Shown here piece by piece: positions 47,562 through 56,218 of a DNA stretch of 64,000 bases (within the stretch, counting starts at the first letter, position 1; every line of letters begins with the position of its first letter). The position numbers and the translations under genes are program-made. The stretch comes from Salinibacterium sp. PAMC 21357. Its GTDB lineage: Bacteria; Actinomycetota; Actinomycetes; Actinomycetales; Microbacteriaceae. Under the pieces are notes generated by a model, which saw nothing but the letters and a program-made list of their open reading frames with translations, searched no databases and had not been told where the DNA came from. The stretch covers positions 434,001 through 498,000 of the forward strand of contig NZ_AHWA01000002.1 in assembly GCF_000247645.1 (NCBI RefSeq), written 5' to 3'.

Positions 47562-48103
47562 ATGACTGATTCACAGAAAGCGCAGAACACGACTCCCGCC
47601 AAATCTGGGGCTCGCAAAACCCGCCGTCAGAACGCCGAAAAGGGGTTCACCGCCTCTAAAGGGCTCGCAGACAAGATGCAGCTAGTGCTCGTCGACCTTC
47701 TAGAGCTTCAACTTCAGGGAAAACAAGCCCACTGGAATGTTGTCGGCAAGAACTTTCGCGACACCCACCTAGTGCTCGACGAAATCATCGAGGCTGCTCG
47801 AGGATTCAGCGACACCATCGCCGAACGGATGCGTGCCCTTCATGCGACCCCAGACGGCCGCAGCGACACAGTAGCTGCCACCACGACCCTGCCGGAGTTT
47901 CCCGCTGGCGAGATCAGCACCACAGACACGATTGATCTACTCCTGAACGTCTTGAGGGCACGGTCGCGACCATTCGTGAGGTTCACGACCCCATCGATGA
48001 AGAAGACCCCACGAGCGCAGATCTGCTTCACGCCATCATCGAGACTCTCGAGCAGTATGCCTGGATGGTTTCGGCGGAGAACCGTACCCCCGCCAAGAAG
48101 TAG
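47562..48103 (+). CDS. dps: Dps-type DNA-binding ferritin (one apparent base missing)
   Basis: A ~180-aa ferritin-like protein that stores iron, detoxifies peroxide and coats DNA as a dodecamer. The Lys/Arg-rich N-terminal tail ([16 protein letters not shown]) would bind DNA. The ferroxidase residues are in [14 protein letters not shown] and [12 protein letters not shown]. Near 47953 the frame shifts: LLLNVL is followed in the next frame by [20 protein letters not shown] and the family C-terminus ([16 protein letters not shown]), stop 48101-48103. One missing base explains it. Confidence 0.9.
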
Positions 48104-48139
48104 GTTCCACGTCTGCCTCAACGAAAACTGTGGCTACCC

Positions 48140-48168
48140 CGAGAGCGTCTCCCTAGGAGGCGCTCTCG
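48140..48168. terminator. Bidirectional stem-loop between dps and the glycosyltransferase
   Basis: CGAGAGCG (48140-48147) pairs with CGCTCTCG (48161-48168), overlapping the end of the convergent glycosyltransferase gene. It probably serves dps. Confidence 0.65.
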
Positions 48169-49397
48169 CTTGCTTTTCCGAACGCTACGGGGTCTGTGAC
48201 CTCTTCGCCGCGGTACAAGCTCTCGAACGTGTCGAGGGTGCGTTGAATGTCGTGAGCCGCCACGATGGCGAGACTCGCCTTCTTCATCGCGAGAAGTTCC
48301 GCCGCGGGCAGAGTCAAAACGCGGGTCAACTTTTCGGCAAGGTCTTCGATGCTCGTGGGGTCGAACAGATACCCGTTTTCGCCATCATGAACGAGATGTG
48401 GCAACGCCATAGCGTTAGCCGCGACCACCGGCAGGCCCGAGGCCATCGCTTCCATCGTAGAAATACTCTGCAGCTCAGCGGTCGACGGCATCGCGAACAC
48501 GGAACCACGCTGCAGGGCGTCACGCAACTGATCCTGCTCGACGAAACCAGTGAGCGTTACGCGATCCGCGAGGCCCAAGGATGCAGCGAGGGCCCGCAGT
48601 TTTCCTTCCAGCTCTCCCCCACCCACAATCTCTAGCTGTGTGTTGAGCGCGGGATCCATGATCGCCACTGCCCGAATGAGTTTGTCAATCTGTTTCTCGT
48701 CAGCCAGTCGCCCCAAAAATACGACCAGGTTTTCGGGTTTGGGGTCGAGGTTTCCGTTGTAGCCATCTGCATCGATTCCACAGGAGACCGCAATCACGTT
48801 GCGGATCTGCGTGTTCTCTTCTAGATACTCCGCCGCGCGGCGCGTGGGCGTTGTCACTCTCGCGGAGCGTGCGAAGGAACGTCCCGCCGCAGCCCACCCC
48901 ATCCGAATTGCCCTCCGGCGAAGAAATTTCGGAATGAAGAACGCGTGATCTAGCAAGTTCTCGGGCATGAAGTGGTTGGTGCCGACGAGGCGAATTCCTC
49001 GCTTGGTGCCTTCGATTGTCATTCCCCGACCGATCACAATGTGTGACTGAAAGTGGATGACGTCGGGCTTGACGCGATCAAGAATTGTTGCCGAATTGCG
49101 TTTTATCCGCCACGGCAGCATGAATCGCAACCAGGGGTGACCGGGCCAGCGCCACGAATAGATTCGGTGGAGAGTCAGCTTCTGACCCTCATGAACCTCG
49201 ATCATTTGACCGAGTTTCTTGTTGGTGTACGACGGGGCTGCGATGTGCACATCGTGTCCACGCTCGGCCAGGCCGGCCGATAAACGCGCGATGAACGTGG
49301 CGGCACCATTAATTTGGGGCCAGAAAGTGTCTGCACCAATCAGGATGCGAAGTCGCGGTTTGCCCTCGTGGGGCGAACGTTTCCCAGCGGAATTCAC
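48153..49397 (-). CDS. GT4-family glycosyltransferase
   Basis: A 414-aa GT-B enzyme. The N-terminal acceptor domain starts RILIGADTFWPQINGAATF, with HDVHIAAPSYTNKK. The donor domain has VVFLGRLADEKQIDKLIRAV and the nucleotide-sugar EX7E region MPSTAELQSISTMEAMASGL. It resembles glycosyltransferases that glycosylate membrane lipids (PimB or diacylglycerol types), but donor and acceptor are unproven. The start is GTG 49397. Confidence 0.88.
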   Translation of the reverse strand: MNSAGKRSPHEGKPRLRILIGADTFWPQINGAATFIARLSAGLAERGHDVHIAAPSYTNKKLGQMIEVHEGQKLTLHRIYSWRWPGHPWLRFMLPWRIKRNSATILDRVKPDVIHFQSHIVIGRGMTIEGTKRGIRLVGTNHFMPENLLDHAFFIPKFLRRRAIRMGWAAAGRSFARSARVTTPTRRAAEYLEENTQIRNVIAVSCGIDADGYNGNLDPKPENLVVFLGRLADEKQIDKLIRAVAIMDPALNTQLEIVGGGELEGKLRALAASLGLADRVTLTGFVEQDQLRDALQRGSVFAMPSTAELQSISTMEAMASGLPVVAANAMALPHLVHDGENGYLFDPTSIEDLAEKLTRVLTLPAAELLAMKKASLAIVAAHDIQRTLDTFESLYRGEEVTDPVAFGKASESAS

Positions 49398-49526
49398 AGT
49401 CGAAGAGTTCCTTAAAAGTTTTGTGCGACGAGCAAACTCGTTTACGACCCGGTCAGGTCAACGGCACCTAATAACGTACCCCACAGCACTCGACAACGCG
49501 GGCTGCTCTGCCGAGCATCCGAAAAG

Positions 49527-50468
49527 CTACGCCTTCAATTGCGGATGATGTTTTGACAGCGAGAAGACACCAAAAATGGCGACCGCACCGGTGATCACGA
49601 ACGCGATAACGGCCCACAGCGGGGCGTTCGAGGCTTCCCCCAACACGATAATGCCAACCGAAACCGCGACCAGCGGATCGACAACCGTAAGCCCGGCAAC
49701 CACCAGATCTGGCGGACCAGACGCATACGCCGTCTGCACGAAATAAGAACCAAGAAGCGATGCCGCAATGAGGCCGACAATACAAAGCACGGTGAGCAGG
49801 TCGGTGCTCTCAAAGCCGGAACCCGAAATCACGATGGTCTTGATTCGATCAATCACGACCTTGGCGAGCGTCGCGACAAAACCAAACAACATTCCCGCAC
49901 CCAGAATGTAGAACACGGGCGAGGCGTTCTTGCGAAAAACCGCAAAGAGCACGATCCAGAGCGCTAAGACGATGACCAAAATGATCAGCACCGTCGACAA
50001 TTCATGCTGCGTGATCCGGGTAGATTTCGCGAACACTGCCGCCAGTGCAACAAAAACGCCAACCCCGCCGACGCACATCACAATTGCACGGACCGACCGG
50101 GCATCGAGGCGAACTTTGGTGAGGCGGGAATTCATGATCGCCGTCATCACCAACGCCACCGCACCCAATGGTTGAACGACCATGATCGGCGCGATTGCCA
50201 AGCTCGACAACTGAAAAACAATCGCAAGCCCCAGAAATGACGTGCCGATCACCCAAGAAGGACGAGCCAAAAGCGCTTTGAGCTGGCCGAAATCTAGACC
50301 AGAACTCGCTTCTCCGCCGTAAAATTTCTCCATCCGGGCAACGCCACGATGTTGAAACTGCGCACCGAGTGACAACAACACGGCACCAATGAGCGCTAGC
50401 GGAATTCCCACCGCTTGCAGCGGGGTCAGGCTTATCTGATCGGTGAGGTCAAGAATGTCCGGCGGCAC
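49527..50468 (-). CDS. DMT-superfamily membrane transporter
   Basis: A 313-aa protein with nine to ten hydrophobic segments in the two-fold EamA/NIPA-like pattern (ALIGAVLLSLGAQFQHRGVA; LGEASNAPLWAVIAFVITGA). It is 129 bp upstream of the glycosyltransferase on the same strand, so it might be co-transcribed and move a related lipid or sugar, but this is inference. The start is GTG 50468, supported by a TACATT box 6 nt upstream. Confidence 0.83.
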   Translation of the reverse strand: MPPDILDLTDQISLTPLQAVGIPLALIGAVLLSLGAQFQHRGVARMEKFYGGEASSGLDFGQLKALLARPSWVIGTSFLGLAIVFQLSSLAIAPIMVVQPLGAVALVMTAIMNSRLTKVRLDARSVRAIVMCVGGVGVFVALAAVFAKSTRITQHELSTVLIILVIVLALWIVLFAVFRKNASPVFYILGAGMLFGFVATLAKVVIDRIKTIVISGSGFESTDLLTVLCIVGLIAASLLGSYFVQTAYASGPPDLVVAGLTVVDPLVAVSVGIIVLGEASNAPLWAVIAFVITGAVAIFGVFSLSKHHPQLKA

Positions 50469-50474
50469 TCGTCA

Positions 50475-50480
50475 AATGTA
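50475..50480 (-). promoter_or_regulatory. Candidate leaderless -10 box of the DMT transporter (TACATT)
   Basis: TACATT on the minus strand ends 6 nt before GTG 50468. Confidence 0.5.
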
Positions 50481-50496
50481 CTCGGTTCAACCGGGA

Positions 50497-50502
50497 TATT
50501 CT
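50497..50502 (+). promoter_or_regulatory. Candidate leaderless -10 box of def (TATTCT)
   Basis: TATTCT ends 6 nt before ATG 50509. It lies only 16 bp from the opposing TACATT box, so the two divergent promoters must overlap. Confidence 0.55.
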
Positions 50503-50508
50503 GGGTGC

Positions 50509-51072
50509 ATGGCCGTTCTTCCCATCATTATCACCGGCGACCCGGTGCTCCACACTCCTGCGAATCCGGTAACGGCTTTCGACAGCTCCCTCACCACTCT
50601 CGTCGACGACATGTTCGAGACCATGGAAGAAGCACCAGGGGTCGGACTCGCAGCCCCCCAGGTCGGTATCTCGCAGCGCATTTTCGTCTACGACTGGACC
50701 GACGAAGACGATACCCACTGGCGCGGAGTCGCCATCAATCCCGAACTCTGGCACAGCCCAACGCCCCTCGCTGACCCCGGAGAAGACGATGAAGAGGGCT
50801 GCCTGTCGATCCCTGGCGAACGATTCGGGCTGGTGCGCGCCGATCGCGTCATCTTGCGCGCCGTCGACCTCGACCAGCAGCCATTCGAGATCGAAGCATC
50901 CGGTTGGCTTGCCCGCATTTTTCAGCACGAATACGACCACCTCGATGGCGTGCTCTACGCCGACCGTCTGCGCAAACCAGATGCCAAAGCAGCAGCGAAG
51001 GCGATCCGCAAGCAGGGTTGGGGCCAGCCCGGCAACTCGTGGCTTCCCACTGAGGAACAACTCGACGCCTAG
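50509..51072 (+). CDS. def: Peptide deformylase
   Basis: Removes the formyl group from new proteins before methionine aminopeptidase acts. It has 187 aa. The three family motifs are GVGLAAPQVG, EEGCLS and the metal-binding HEYDHLDG. ATG 50509 (MAVLPIIITGDPVLH) is supported by both the family N-terminus and the upstream TATTCT box; an in-frame start at 50443 would extend into the neighbour's promoter. Confidence 0.95.
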   Translation: MAVLPIIITGDPVLHTPANPVTAFDSSLTTLVDDMFETMEEAPGVGLAAPQVGISQRIFVYDWTDEDDTHWRGVAINPELWHSPTPLADPGEDDEEGCLSIPGERFGLVRADRVILRAVDLDQQPFEIEASGWLARIFQHEYDHLDGVLYADRLRKPDAKAAAKAIRKQGWGQPGNSWLPTEEQLDA

Positions 51073-51113
51073 CCACGTGGGCCGCCGCCCCTGTCGCCAA
51101 GCAACCGCTCACG

Positions 51114-51419
51114 TTAGGTGAACGCGCGGATCGTTGCAGCGACGAGAGCCGCCGCGATGATCACGAGGATGAACGGCACGCGCAGGGCGAAGAGCACTGC
51201 AGCCACCGCCACAGCGGGCAGTCGAGCATCCACCTCGAATCCTCGCGACGAGCCAAAAGTCTGCACAACAACGAGGGCAGAGAGCAGCGCAACTGTGAGC
51301 AGATTCGCAAGTCGCGTTGCGGTAGGTTTTTCTGCCCACGCGGCAGGCACTGCGAATCCAACAAGCTTCAGAGCAAGCACCGCGATTGAGGCGAGCAGAA
51401 CAATGTGCCAGACAGTCAT
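51114..51419 (-). CDS. azlD: AzlD-family branched-chain amino acid exporter subunit
   Basis: A 101-aa membrane protein with four hydrophobic segments (IVLLASIAVLALKLVGFAVP at the start). AzlD is the small partner of AzlC; together they export branched-chain amino acids (BrnFE in Corynebacterium). Its ATG overlaps the AzlC stop by 4 bases. Confidence 0.88.
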   Translation of the reverse strand: MTVWHIVLLASIAVLALKLVGFAVPAAWAEKPTATRLANLLTVALLSALVVVQTFGSSRGFEVDARLPAVAVAAVLFALRVPFILVIIAAALVAATIRAFT

Positions 51420-52159
51420 CGCTCCCCCATCGGATCAGGTTCGGCTTCGGCGATGTCGCTCTCGCGCGTACCGAACACATTTGTGAGGCCAACAACCACG
51501 GCAACGAGGGCAGCCGCAAGAACGGGAACCCCGGCGGGAAGGATGGGCATCAGCACTGCAGCGACAACCGCAGCGCCGACAGCGACGACGACAGGTTGTA
51601 ATTGCTTTAGCCGCGGCCACAAAAGACCAAGGAACGCGGCAGCAGCCGCAGCGTCAAGCCCGTACTGGCTCACGTCGCCCAACTGATCGCCAATCAGCGC
51701 GCCGAGCAGCGTTGTCAGGTTCCAGCCGACGTAGATGATGACGCCCGTCCACCAGAAGCCCGCACGCTGGCTCGCAAGCGTCGGCTGTGCCGTGGAGACC
51801 GCGGTGGTCTCATCAATCGTCCAATGCCCCGCGAGAAGCCGTTTCAGCACGCCAGGTCCAATCATCGGCGCGACCCGCAACGCATACAGAGAATTGCGAG
51901 TACCCAAGAGCACTGCGCTGGCAATAGCCGCGCCGCCGGCAGAAGCACCACCCGTCGCCAATACTCCGACCAGAGCAAATTGAGAACCACCAGAAAACAT
52001 CAGCAGGCTCAGCACACACGTTTGCCACACATCCAGCCCGGCAGCTACCGCCAAGGCGCCAAAAGAGATGCCGTACGCGGCAACCGCGAGGCCGACGGCG
52101 AAGCTCGATCGAATAGCCGCGGTGATGTCAGGCGATCGAGTGCGTTTCGTTGCCGTCAC
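51416..52159 (-). CDS. azlC: AzlC-family branched-chain amino acid exporter subunit
   Basis: A 247-aa membrane protein. SFAVGLAVAAYGISFGALAV, SLLMFSGGSQFALVGVLATG and GTRNSLYALRVAP are AzlC signatures. It overlaps the response-regulator gene upstream and azlD downstream by 4 bases each. Confidence 0.92.
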   Translation of the reverse strand: MTATKRTRSPDITAAIRSSFAVGLAVAAYGISFGALAVAAGLDVWQTCVLSLLMFSGGSQFALVGVLATGGASAGGAAIASAVLLGTRNSLYALRVAPMIGPGVLKRLLAGHWTIDETTAVSTAQPTLASQRAGFWWTGVIIYVGWNLTTLLGALIGDQLGDVSQYGLDAAAAAAFLGLLWPRLKQLQPVVVAVGAAVVAAVLMPILPAGVPVLAAALVAVVVGLTNVFGTRESDIAEAEPDPMGER

Positions 52160-52821
52160 ACCGATCGCCCAGAAGTCACGAGACCAGTCTCATACGCAAT
52201 CACAACCAGCTGCACACGATCCCGAGCCATCAGCTTCGCCATGATCCGCGACACGTGTGTCTTAGCCGTGAGCGGACTCAGAAACAGCTTCGCGCCGATC
52301 TCGGCGTTGGTTAGACCCTGGCCGACAAGAGAGAGAACTTCGCGCTCGCGCGTCGTAATGGCGCTGAGAACGCTGTCATCAATCGCCACGGCTGAACCGC
52401 CAGCAAACCGGGCCAGCAACCGCTTAGTGACGCCAGGACTCAACAGCGCATCACCCGCGGCAACGACGCGTACCGCGCGAATCAATTCCACCGGCTCCGT
52501 GTCCTTCACCAAAAAACCACTCGCTCCCGCTCTAATCGCGCGAGCAACATACTCATCGACCTCGAAAGTCGTCACCACCACAATGCGGGTAGCCGCGAGC
52601 TCGGGAAACGTCGCAATCTGTTCGGTCGCCCACAGGCCATCACCATCCGGCATCCGAATGTCCATCAGCACCACATCGGGGCGCTCACGACGCACCACAT
52701 CAATCACATCGGTGCCCGTAGCCGCCTCACCGACCACCTCAATGTCATCTTCAGCATCGAGCAAGCTGCGGAATCCCGCGCGGATCAGCTGCTGATCGTC
52801 AGCGACAACAACCCGAATCAT
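52156..52821 (-). CDS. NarL/LuxR-type response regulator
   Basis: A 221-aa regulator. The receiver domain has acidic DD at 9-10, phosphoacceptor D54 in VVLMDIRMPDGDGL, and Lys in FLVKDTEP. The C-terminal LuxR helix-turn-helix is TTREREVLSLVGQGLTNAEI with TAKTHVSRIMAKL. It is coupled to the kinase (4-base overlap) and to azlC (4-base overlap), so the exporter is its probable output. Confidence 0.93.
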   Translation of the reverse strand: MIRVVVADDQQLIRAGFRSLLDAEDDIEVVGEAATGTDVIDVVRRERPDVVLMDIRMPDGDGLWATEQIATFPELAATRIVVVTTFEVDEYVARAIRAGASGFLVKDTEPVELIRAVRVVAAGDALLSPGVTKRLLARFAGGSAVAIDDSVLSAITTREREVLSLVGQGLTNAEIGAKLFLSPLTAKTHVSRIMAKLMARDRVQLVVIAYETGLVTSGRSV

Positions 52822-54050
52822 GCGGATGCCAGTCGACGCGGAATACGCGCCGTCACGAGCCCGCCGCCCGTCATCGATGCACCAATCAGGAGGGTGCCGC
52901 CCAAAAGATCGGCGCGTTCGCGCATGCCTAGCAACCCTCGCCCCTCGTTCTCAACAGAGTCATCGATTCCTTGACCGTTGTCGGCAATAGTAACGAGATA
53001 GTCGCCCCCGTCGTAACCGACGCTGACGTCGATGCGGCTGGCGTTGGCATGGCGCACGATATTCGTCAAAGACTCTTGAACGATCCGATAGAGCGCCAAT
53101 TGCACTGCCGTCGGAGTCTCTGAAGAAACTTCGCAGTCGAGCTGCACGTCTAACCCTTGAGACCGCACCGACTCGACCAGGCTGTTGAGTCGCGAAAGGT
53201 CCGGCTCCGGGATGGGAGGAACCGCAGCGCCATCAACGTCGTCGCCGGTGCTCTCGGTACGCAGCATTCCGAGTAGCGACCGCACCTCATCCAGAGCATC
53301 CTTACTCGATCGCTTGATGTTTGTCAGCGCGGCCTCCGCCTGCTCTGGCTGCTTGTTCATGAGATGCAGCCCAACGCCAGCCTGCACATTGATCTGGCTG
53401 AGCGAATGTGCCAATACATCGTGCAACTCTCGCGCAATACGCACCCGCTCGGCGCGCAACTCAGCCTCGCGACGGTCGGCGAACGCTTGCTGAAACTGCA
53501 CGAAATGTTCGCCGCGGCGCCGATTCGATTCGGCAAACCCCAGAACGAGCAGAAGCCCCAGCGTTGTCACCACGATTCGCGGCGGTTCGAGCTCGATGCC
53601 GACCAAGAGCGCCGCCAACAGTGTCGCCTCCCACACCACAATGAGCGAAATCCACGTCCACGTTCGCGCACCACGAGAGATCGCAATCACGATCGCAAAA
53701 GCCAAGGCCAGATAGGGCGGAGAAATCTCGGTGTACCCGAGCAAGAAGTCAGTTGCGGCGGCCACCGAAATGACGGCAACGATCGGCCCGGGATAGCGCC
53801 GCGCCCAAATCAAAAGAATTGGTCCGATGATCGAGAGCAGAATGAGGGCAATACTCGAGGCGCCAAAGTTATCGGCGCGCACGACACCAATGCCGGTGAT
53901 CGACACCTGCAAGAACAATGAAATGGTTACCGGTAGCCACAGTCGCAGCCGTGTCGACCGCCGAGTGCGCGGATAACCGAAGCCGTGACCCTTCATCATC
54001 GCGTCGACCATGGCGCTGGGAGTGCGAGGGGAACGGTCGGATGCGCGCAT
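52818..54050 (-). CDS. Sensor histidine kinase, HisKA_3 type
   Basis: A 410-aa membrane kinase. About four to five hydrophobic segments in residues 33-175 act as sensor. The dimerisation helix carries the phospho-His in RVRIARELHDVLAHSLSQIN, and the ATPase domain has TIADNGQGIDDS and EGRGLLGMRERADLLGG. There is no extracellular domain of note, so it may sense the membrane or an intramembrane signal. ATG 54050 is preceded by a TAGCAT box at leaderless spacing. Confidence 0.92.
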   Translation of the reverse strand: MRASDRSPRTPSAMVDAMMKGHGFGYPRTRRSTRLRLWLPVTISLFLQVSITGIGVVRADNFGASSIALILLSIIGPILLIWARRYPGPIVAVISVAAATDFLLGYTEISPPYLALAFAIVIAISRGARTWTWISLIVVWEATLLAALLVGIELEPPRIVVTTLGLLLVLGFAESNRRRGEHFVQFQQAFADRREAELRAERVRIARELHDVLAHSLSQINVQAGVGLHLMNKQPEQAEAALTNIKRSSKDALDEVRSLLGMLRTESTGDDVDGAAVPPIPEPDLSRLNSLVESVRSQGLDVQLDCEVSSETPTAVQLALYRIVQESLTNIVRHANASRIDVSVGYDGGDYLVTIADNGQGIDDSVENEGRGLLGMRERADLLGGTLLIGASMTGGGLVTARIPRRLASA

Positions 54051-54056
54051 GCCTTG

Positions 54057-54062
54057 ATGCTA
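54057..54062 (-). promoter_or_regulatory. Candidate leaderless -10 box of the histidine kinase operon (TAGCAT)
   Basis: TAGCAT on the minus strand ends 6 nt before ATG 54050. Confidence 0.5.
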
Positions 54063-54210
54063 GTTGCCGCTCACCGCCTACACATCGGCTTTGTGGCGCA
54101 CACTGCGCTACTCCCCGGGGAGTAGCAGACAGCCACCGCGTCTGGCCTCTGGCTGCCGGGCCACAACCGCGAAAACGCAGCGGCAAATAACACCCCACCA
54201 GAATGCACAA

Positions 54211-54238
54211 AGTCCCGGTCACGTTAGTGACCGGGACT
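54211..54238 (-). terminator. Terminator after tRNA-Asn
   Basis: A perfect 12-bp stem (AGTCCCGGTCAC 54211-54222 with 54227-54238), GTTA/TAAC loop, followed on the minus strand by TTTGTG. Confidence 0.9.
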
Positions 54239-54244
54239 CATAAG

Positions 54245-54317
54245 CTCCTCGACTTGGACTCGAACCAAGAACCTACCGGTTAACAGCCGATTGCTCTGCC
54301 AATTGAGCTATCGAGGA
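54245..54317 (-). tRNA. tRNA-Asn (anticodon GTT)
   Basis: Minus-strand cloverleaf: acceptor TCCTCGA with TCGAGGA, anticodon stem ATCGG/CCGGT around loop CTGTTAA, and T arm around TTCGAGT. Discriminator G73; CCA is not encoded. Confidence 0.96.
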
Positions 54318-54368
54318 TCGCTGTGCATCGGAACTACTTTAGCAAACGATTCAGTAGTTCAAAAACCA

Positions 54369-55409
54369 TCAGGCGATTCGGGCGAGGTATGTCGGCGAAA
54401 GAACCCGGGTTGGCGGGGCAATGAGCTTAGGAATCCCGTTGGGATCAATGCGAAAACTGGCGACAGAATGCGAAAACTGGTTGCTGACGTGCAAAACATC
54501 GTCATGCAGCACAATGTGACGCGGCCAATCGCCTTCACAAGAAACTGCAGTGAGCGGGGCAACGCTGCGGCCATCTTCGGCAATGGTCAACACGGCAATA
54601 AGGTTGCTTCGGCGCACGCCGACGTAGGCATGGCGACCATCGGCAGCGATGGCGATCGCGGATGCTTGGTCGCCCTCGACCGCGCCCGGAAGTGCAATGG
54701 CGCAGAGCTTCTGCAATTGGCGGTCTTTCCACTCGAACACGAGAAAACCGAGCCCCAGTTCGCCCAGGACGTAGAACAGATTGCCGGGGCGAGCCACAAT
54801 GTCACGCGGACCGAATCCTTGGGGCAGCACAACCTCATCTACTTGACTCAGTGAACCATCGCTGAAACTAAAGATGCGGATGCGGTCAGCGCCAAGATCT
54901 AGCGTGAACACGGTGCGATCGTCGACGAACAGTGACGAGTGGGCATGCGGGCCCTCTTGCTGAGGCCTCGGGCCCCCACCAGCCGTTACAGCGGTGTTCT
55001 GGTGCTCGATCGAGGTCAAGTCAGCTGAGCGCGCAATGACTCCCAGCGTGCCGGTTCCATAGTTCGCCGCAATGACAACCCCGCCATTCACCGTCAAATG
55101 GCACGGATACTGGCCACCACTGGATGTCGTGTTCGGGTTGCTGAGAGTCTCACCGTCACGGTCAAACATCGCGACCTCACCGGAGCCTTCGAGCGTCGCA
55201 AACACGTGGTCGCCATCGACCACCAGAAAGGACGCCGAAGCAACGTCAGCTGCCAGGTGAGAGAACTCAAGCGACCCGTCTGCTCGGCTGCGCATGACCG
55301 AAATTCCTTCGGATTCGCACTCCATATCGGCGCCGAATCCTCCGACGAGCCAAACCGATTCGGGGCTGGTTGTCACATCAAAATTTTCTTTCGCACTAAT
55401 GCTGGTCAC
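54369..55409 (-). CDS. Lactonase-type seven-bladed beta-propeller protein
   Basis: A 346-aa protein of the 6-phosphogluconolactonase-like (PF10282) type. Repeated blades contain GSGEVAMFDRDGE, GGQYPCHLTVNGGVVIAANY and GPHAHSSLFVDDRTVFTLDL, and it ends DGDWPRHIVL-like sequence. The GTG start at 55409 overlaps the end of the degenerate ABC ATPase by 14 bp, with GGAG 7 nt upstream, so it is translationally coupled to the importer. There is no signal peptide. It could hydrolyse a lactone derived from the imported substrate (inference). Confidence 0.83.
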   Translation of the reverse strand: MTSISAKENFDVTTSPESVWLVGGFGADMECESEGISVMRSRADGSLEFSHLAADVASASFLVVDGDHVFATLEGSGEVAMFDRDGETLSNPNTTSSGGQYPCHLTVNGGVVIAANYGTGTLGVIARSADLTSIEHQNTAVTAGGGPRPQQEGPHAHSSLFVDDRTVFTLDLGADRIRIFSFSDGSLSQVDEVVLPQGFGPRDIVARPGNLFYVLGELGLGFLVFEWKDRQLQKLCAIALPGAVEGDQASAIAIAADGRHAYVGVRRSNLIAVLTIAEDGRSVAPLTAVSCEGDWPRHIVLHDDVLHVSNQFSHSVASFRIDPNGIPKLIAPPTRVLSPTYLARIA

Positions 55410-56217
55410 TTTTGATCTCCACGAGTGAATGGGCAAGACCCCGCACATAGGGATGCCACGGGTCAGACAAAACCTCGTCGAGCTCACCGATACCCACCAA
55501 AATTCCGCGATGCATCACCGCGATATTGGTCGAGATGCGGCTCACGGCGGCGAGGTCAGCGGTAACGAGCAGCGCCGAGAACGCACGGTCTCGTTGAAGA
55601 TCAACAATGAGATCAAGAATGGCGGCTCGCACATTCACATCGATACCCGCGGTCGGGTCATCGGCGACCAACAACTGTGGTTCGAGAATCATGGATCGAG
55701 CAATCGCCACGCGTTGACGTTGACCTTTGCTGAGTTCGTAGGGGTACCGGTTCATTACTGACAGCGGAAGCCGTACGGTATCAATGAGCGTCGCCACGGC
55801 CTCAGCGGCGTGACGTTGGTTGAAGCGACGATCACGAACAAAAATGGGTTCGGCAATATTCTCACCGACGGTGAGCCGGCCATTCAGGTGGTTACCGGCA
55901 TCCTGAGGCAAATAGCCGACCTTGAGGCTGAGGCGGTCACGTTTGCGCCGAGACACTGATCTCAGCTGGGTGCCCATGACACTCAATTCGCCGCCGCTGA
56001 ATAGCGGCGAGCCATAGTCGCCAGTAGCGGCCTGCAGCGCCACAGCCTTGGCGAGAGTGCTCTTTCCTGAGCCACTCTCGCCAACGACAGTGAGAACTTC
56101 GCCAGCGGCAATCTCGAAACTCAGCCCATTGACGGCAACCGAACGTGTTTCAGGGTTGCGCGACGGATAGCGCAGTGACAGGTCACGGGCGCGCACGGTT
56201 GGCTGAGTGGAAGTCAC
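55396..56217 (-). CDS. Third Opp/Dpp-like ABC ATPase with degenerate catalytic residues
   Basis: A 273-aa nucleotide-binding protein. Walker A (GESGSGKST, 47-55) and Q105 are normal, but the signature is LSKGQ (162-166), the catalytic Glu after Walker B is Asp (LLVADDPTAG, D187), and the switch His is Ala (LLVTADLAAV, A220). Such a domain should bind but poorly hydrolyse ATP. The fused ATPase upstream has canonical residues at all three places. It is 1 bp from the fused ATPase stop and overlaps the lactonase start. Two normal NBDs usually suffice for an Opp/Dpp importer, so its role is unexplained. Confidence 0.85.
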   Translation of the reverse strand: MTSTQPTVRARDLSLRYPSRNPETRSVAVNGLSFEIAAGEVLTVVGESGSGKSTLAKAVALQAATGDYGSPLFSGGELSVMGTQLRSVSRRKRDRLSLKVGYLPQDAGNHLNGRLTVGENIAEPIFVRDRRFNQRHAAEAVATLIDTVRLPLSVMNRYPYELSKGQRQRVAIARSMILEPQLLVADDPTAGIDVNVRAAILDLIVDLQRDRAFSALLVTADLAAVSRISTNIAVMHRGILVGIGELDEVLSDPWHPYVRGLAHSLVEIKSDQH

Positions 56218-56218
56218 C

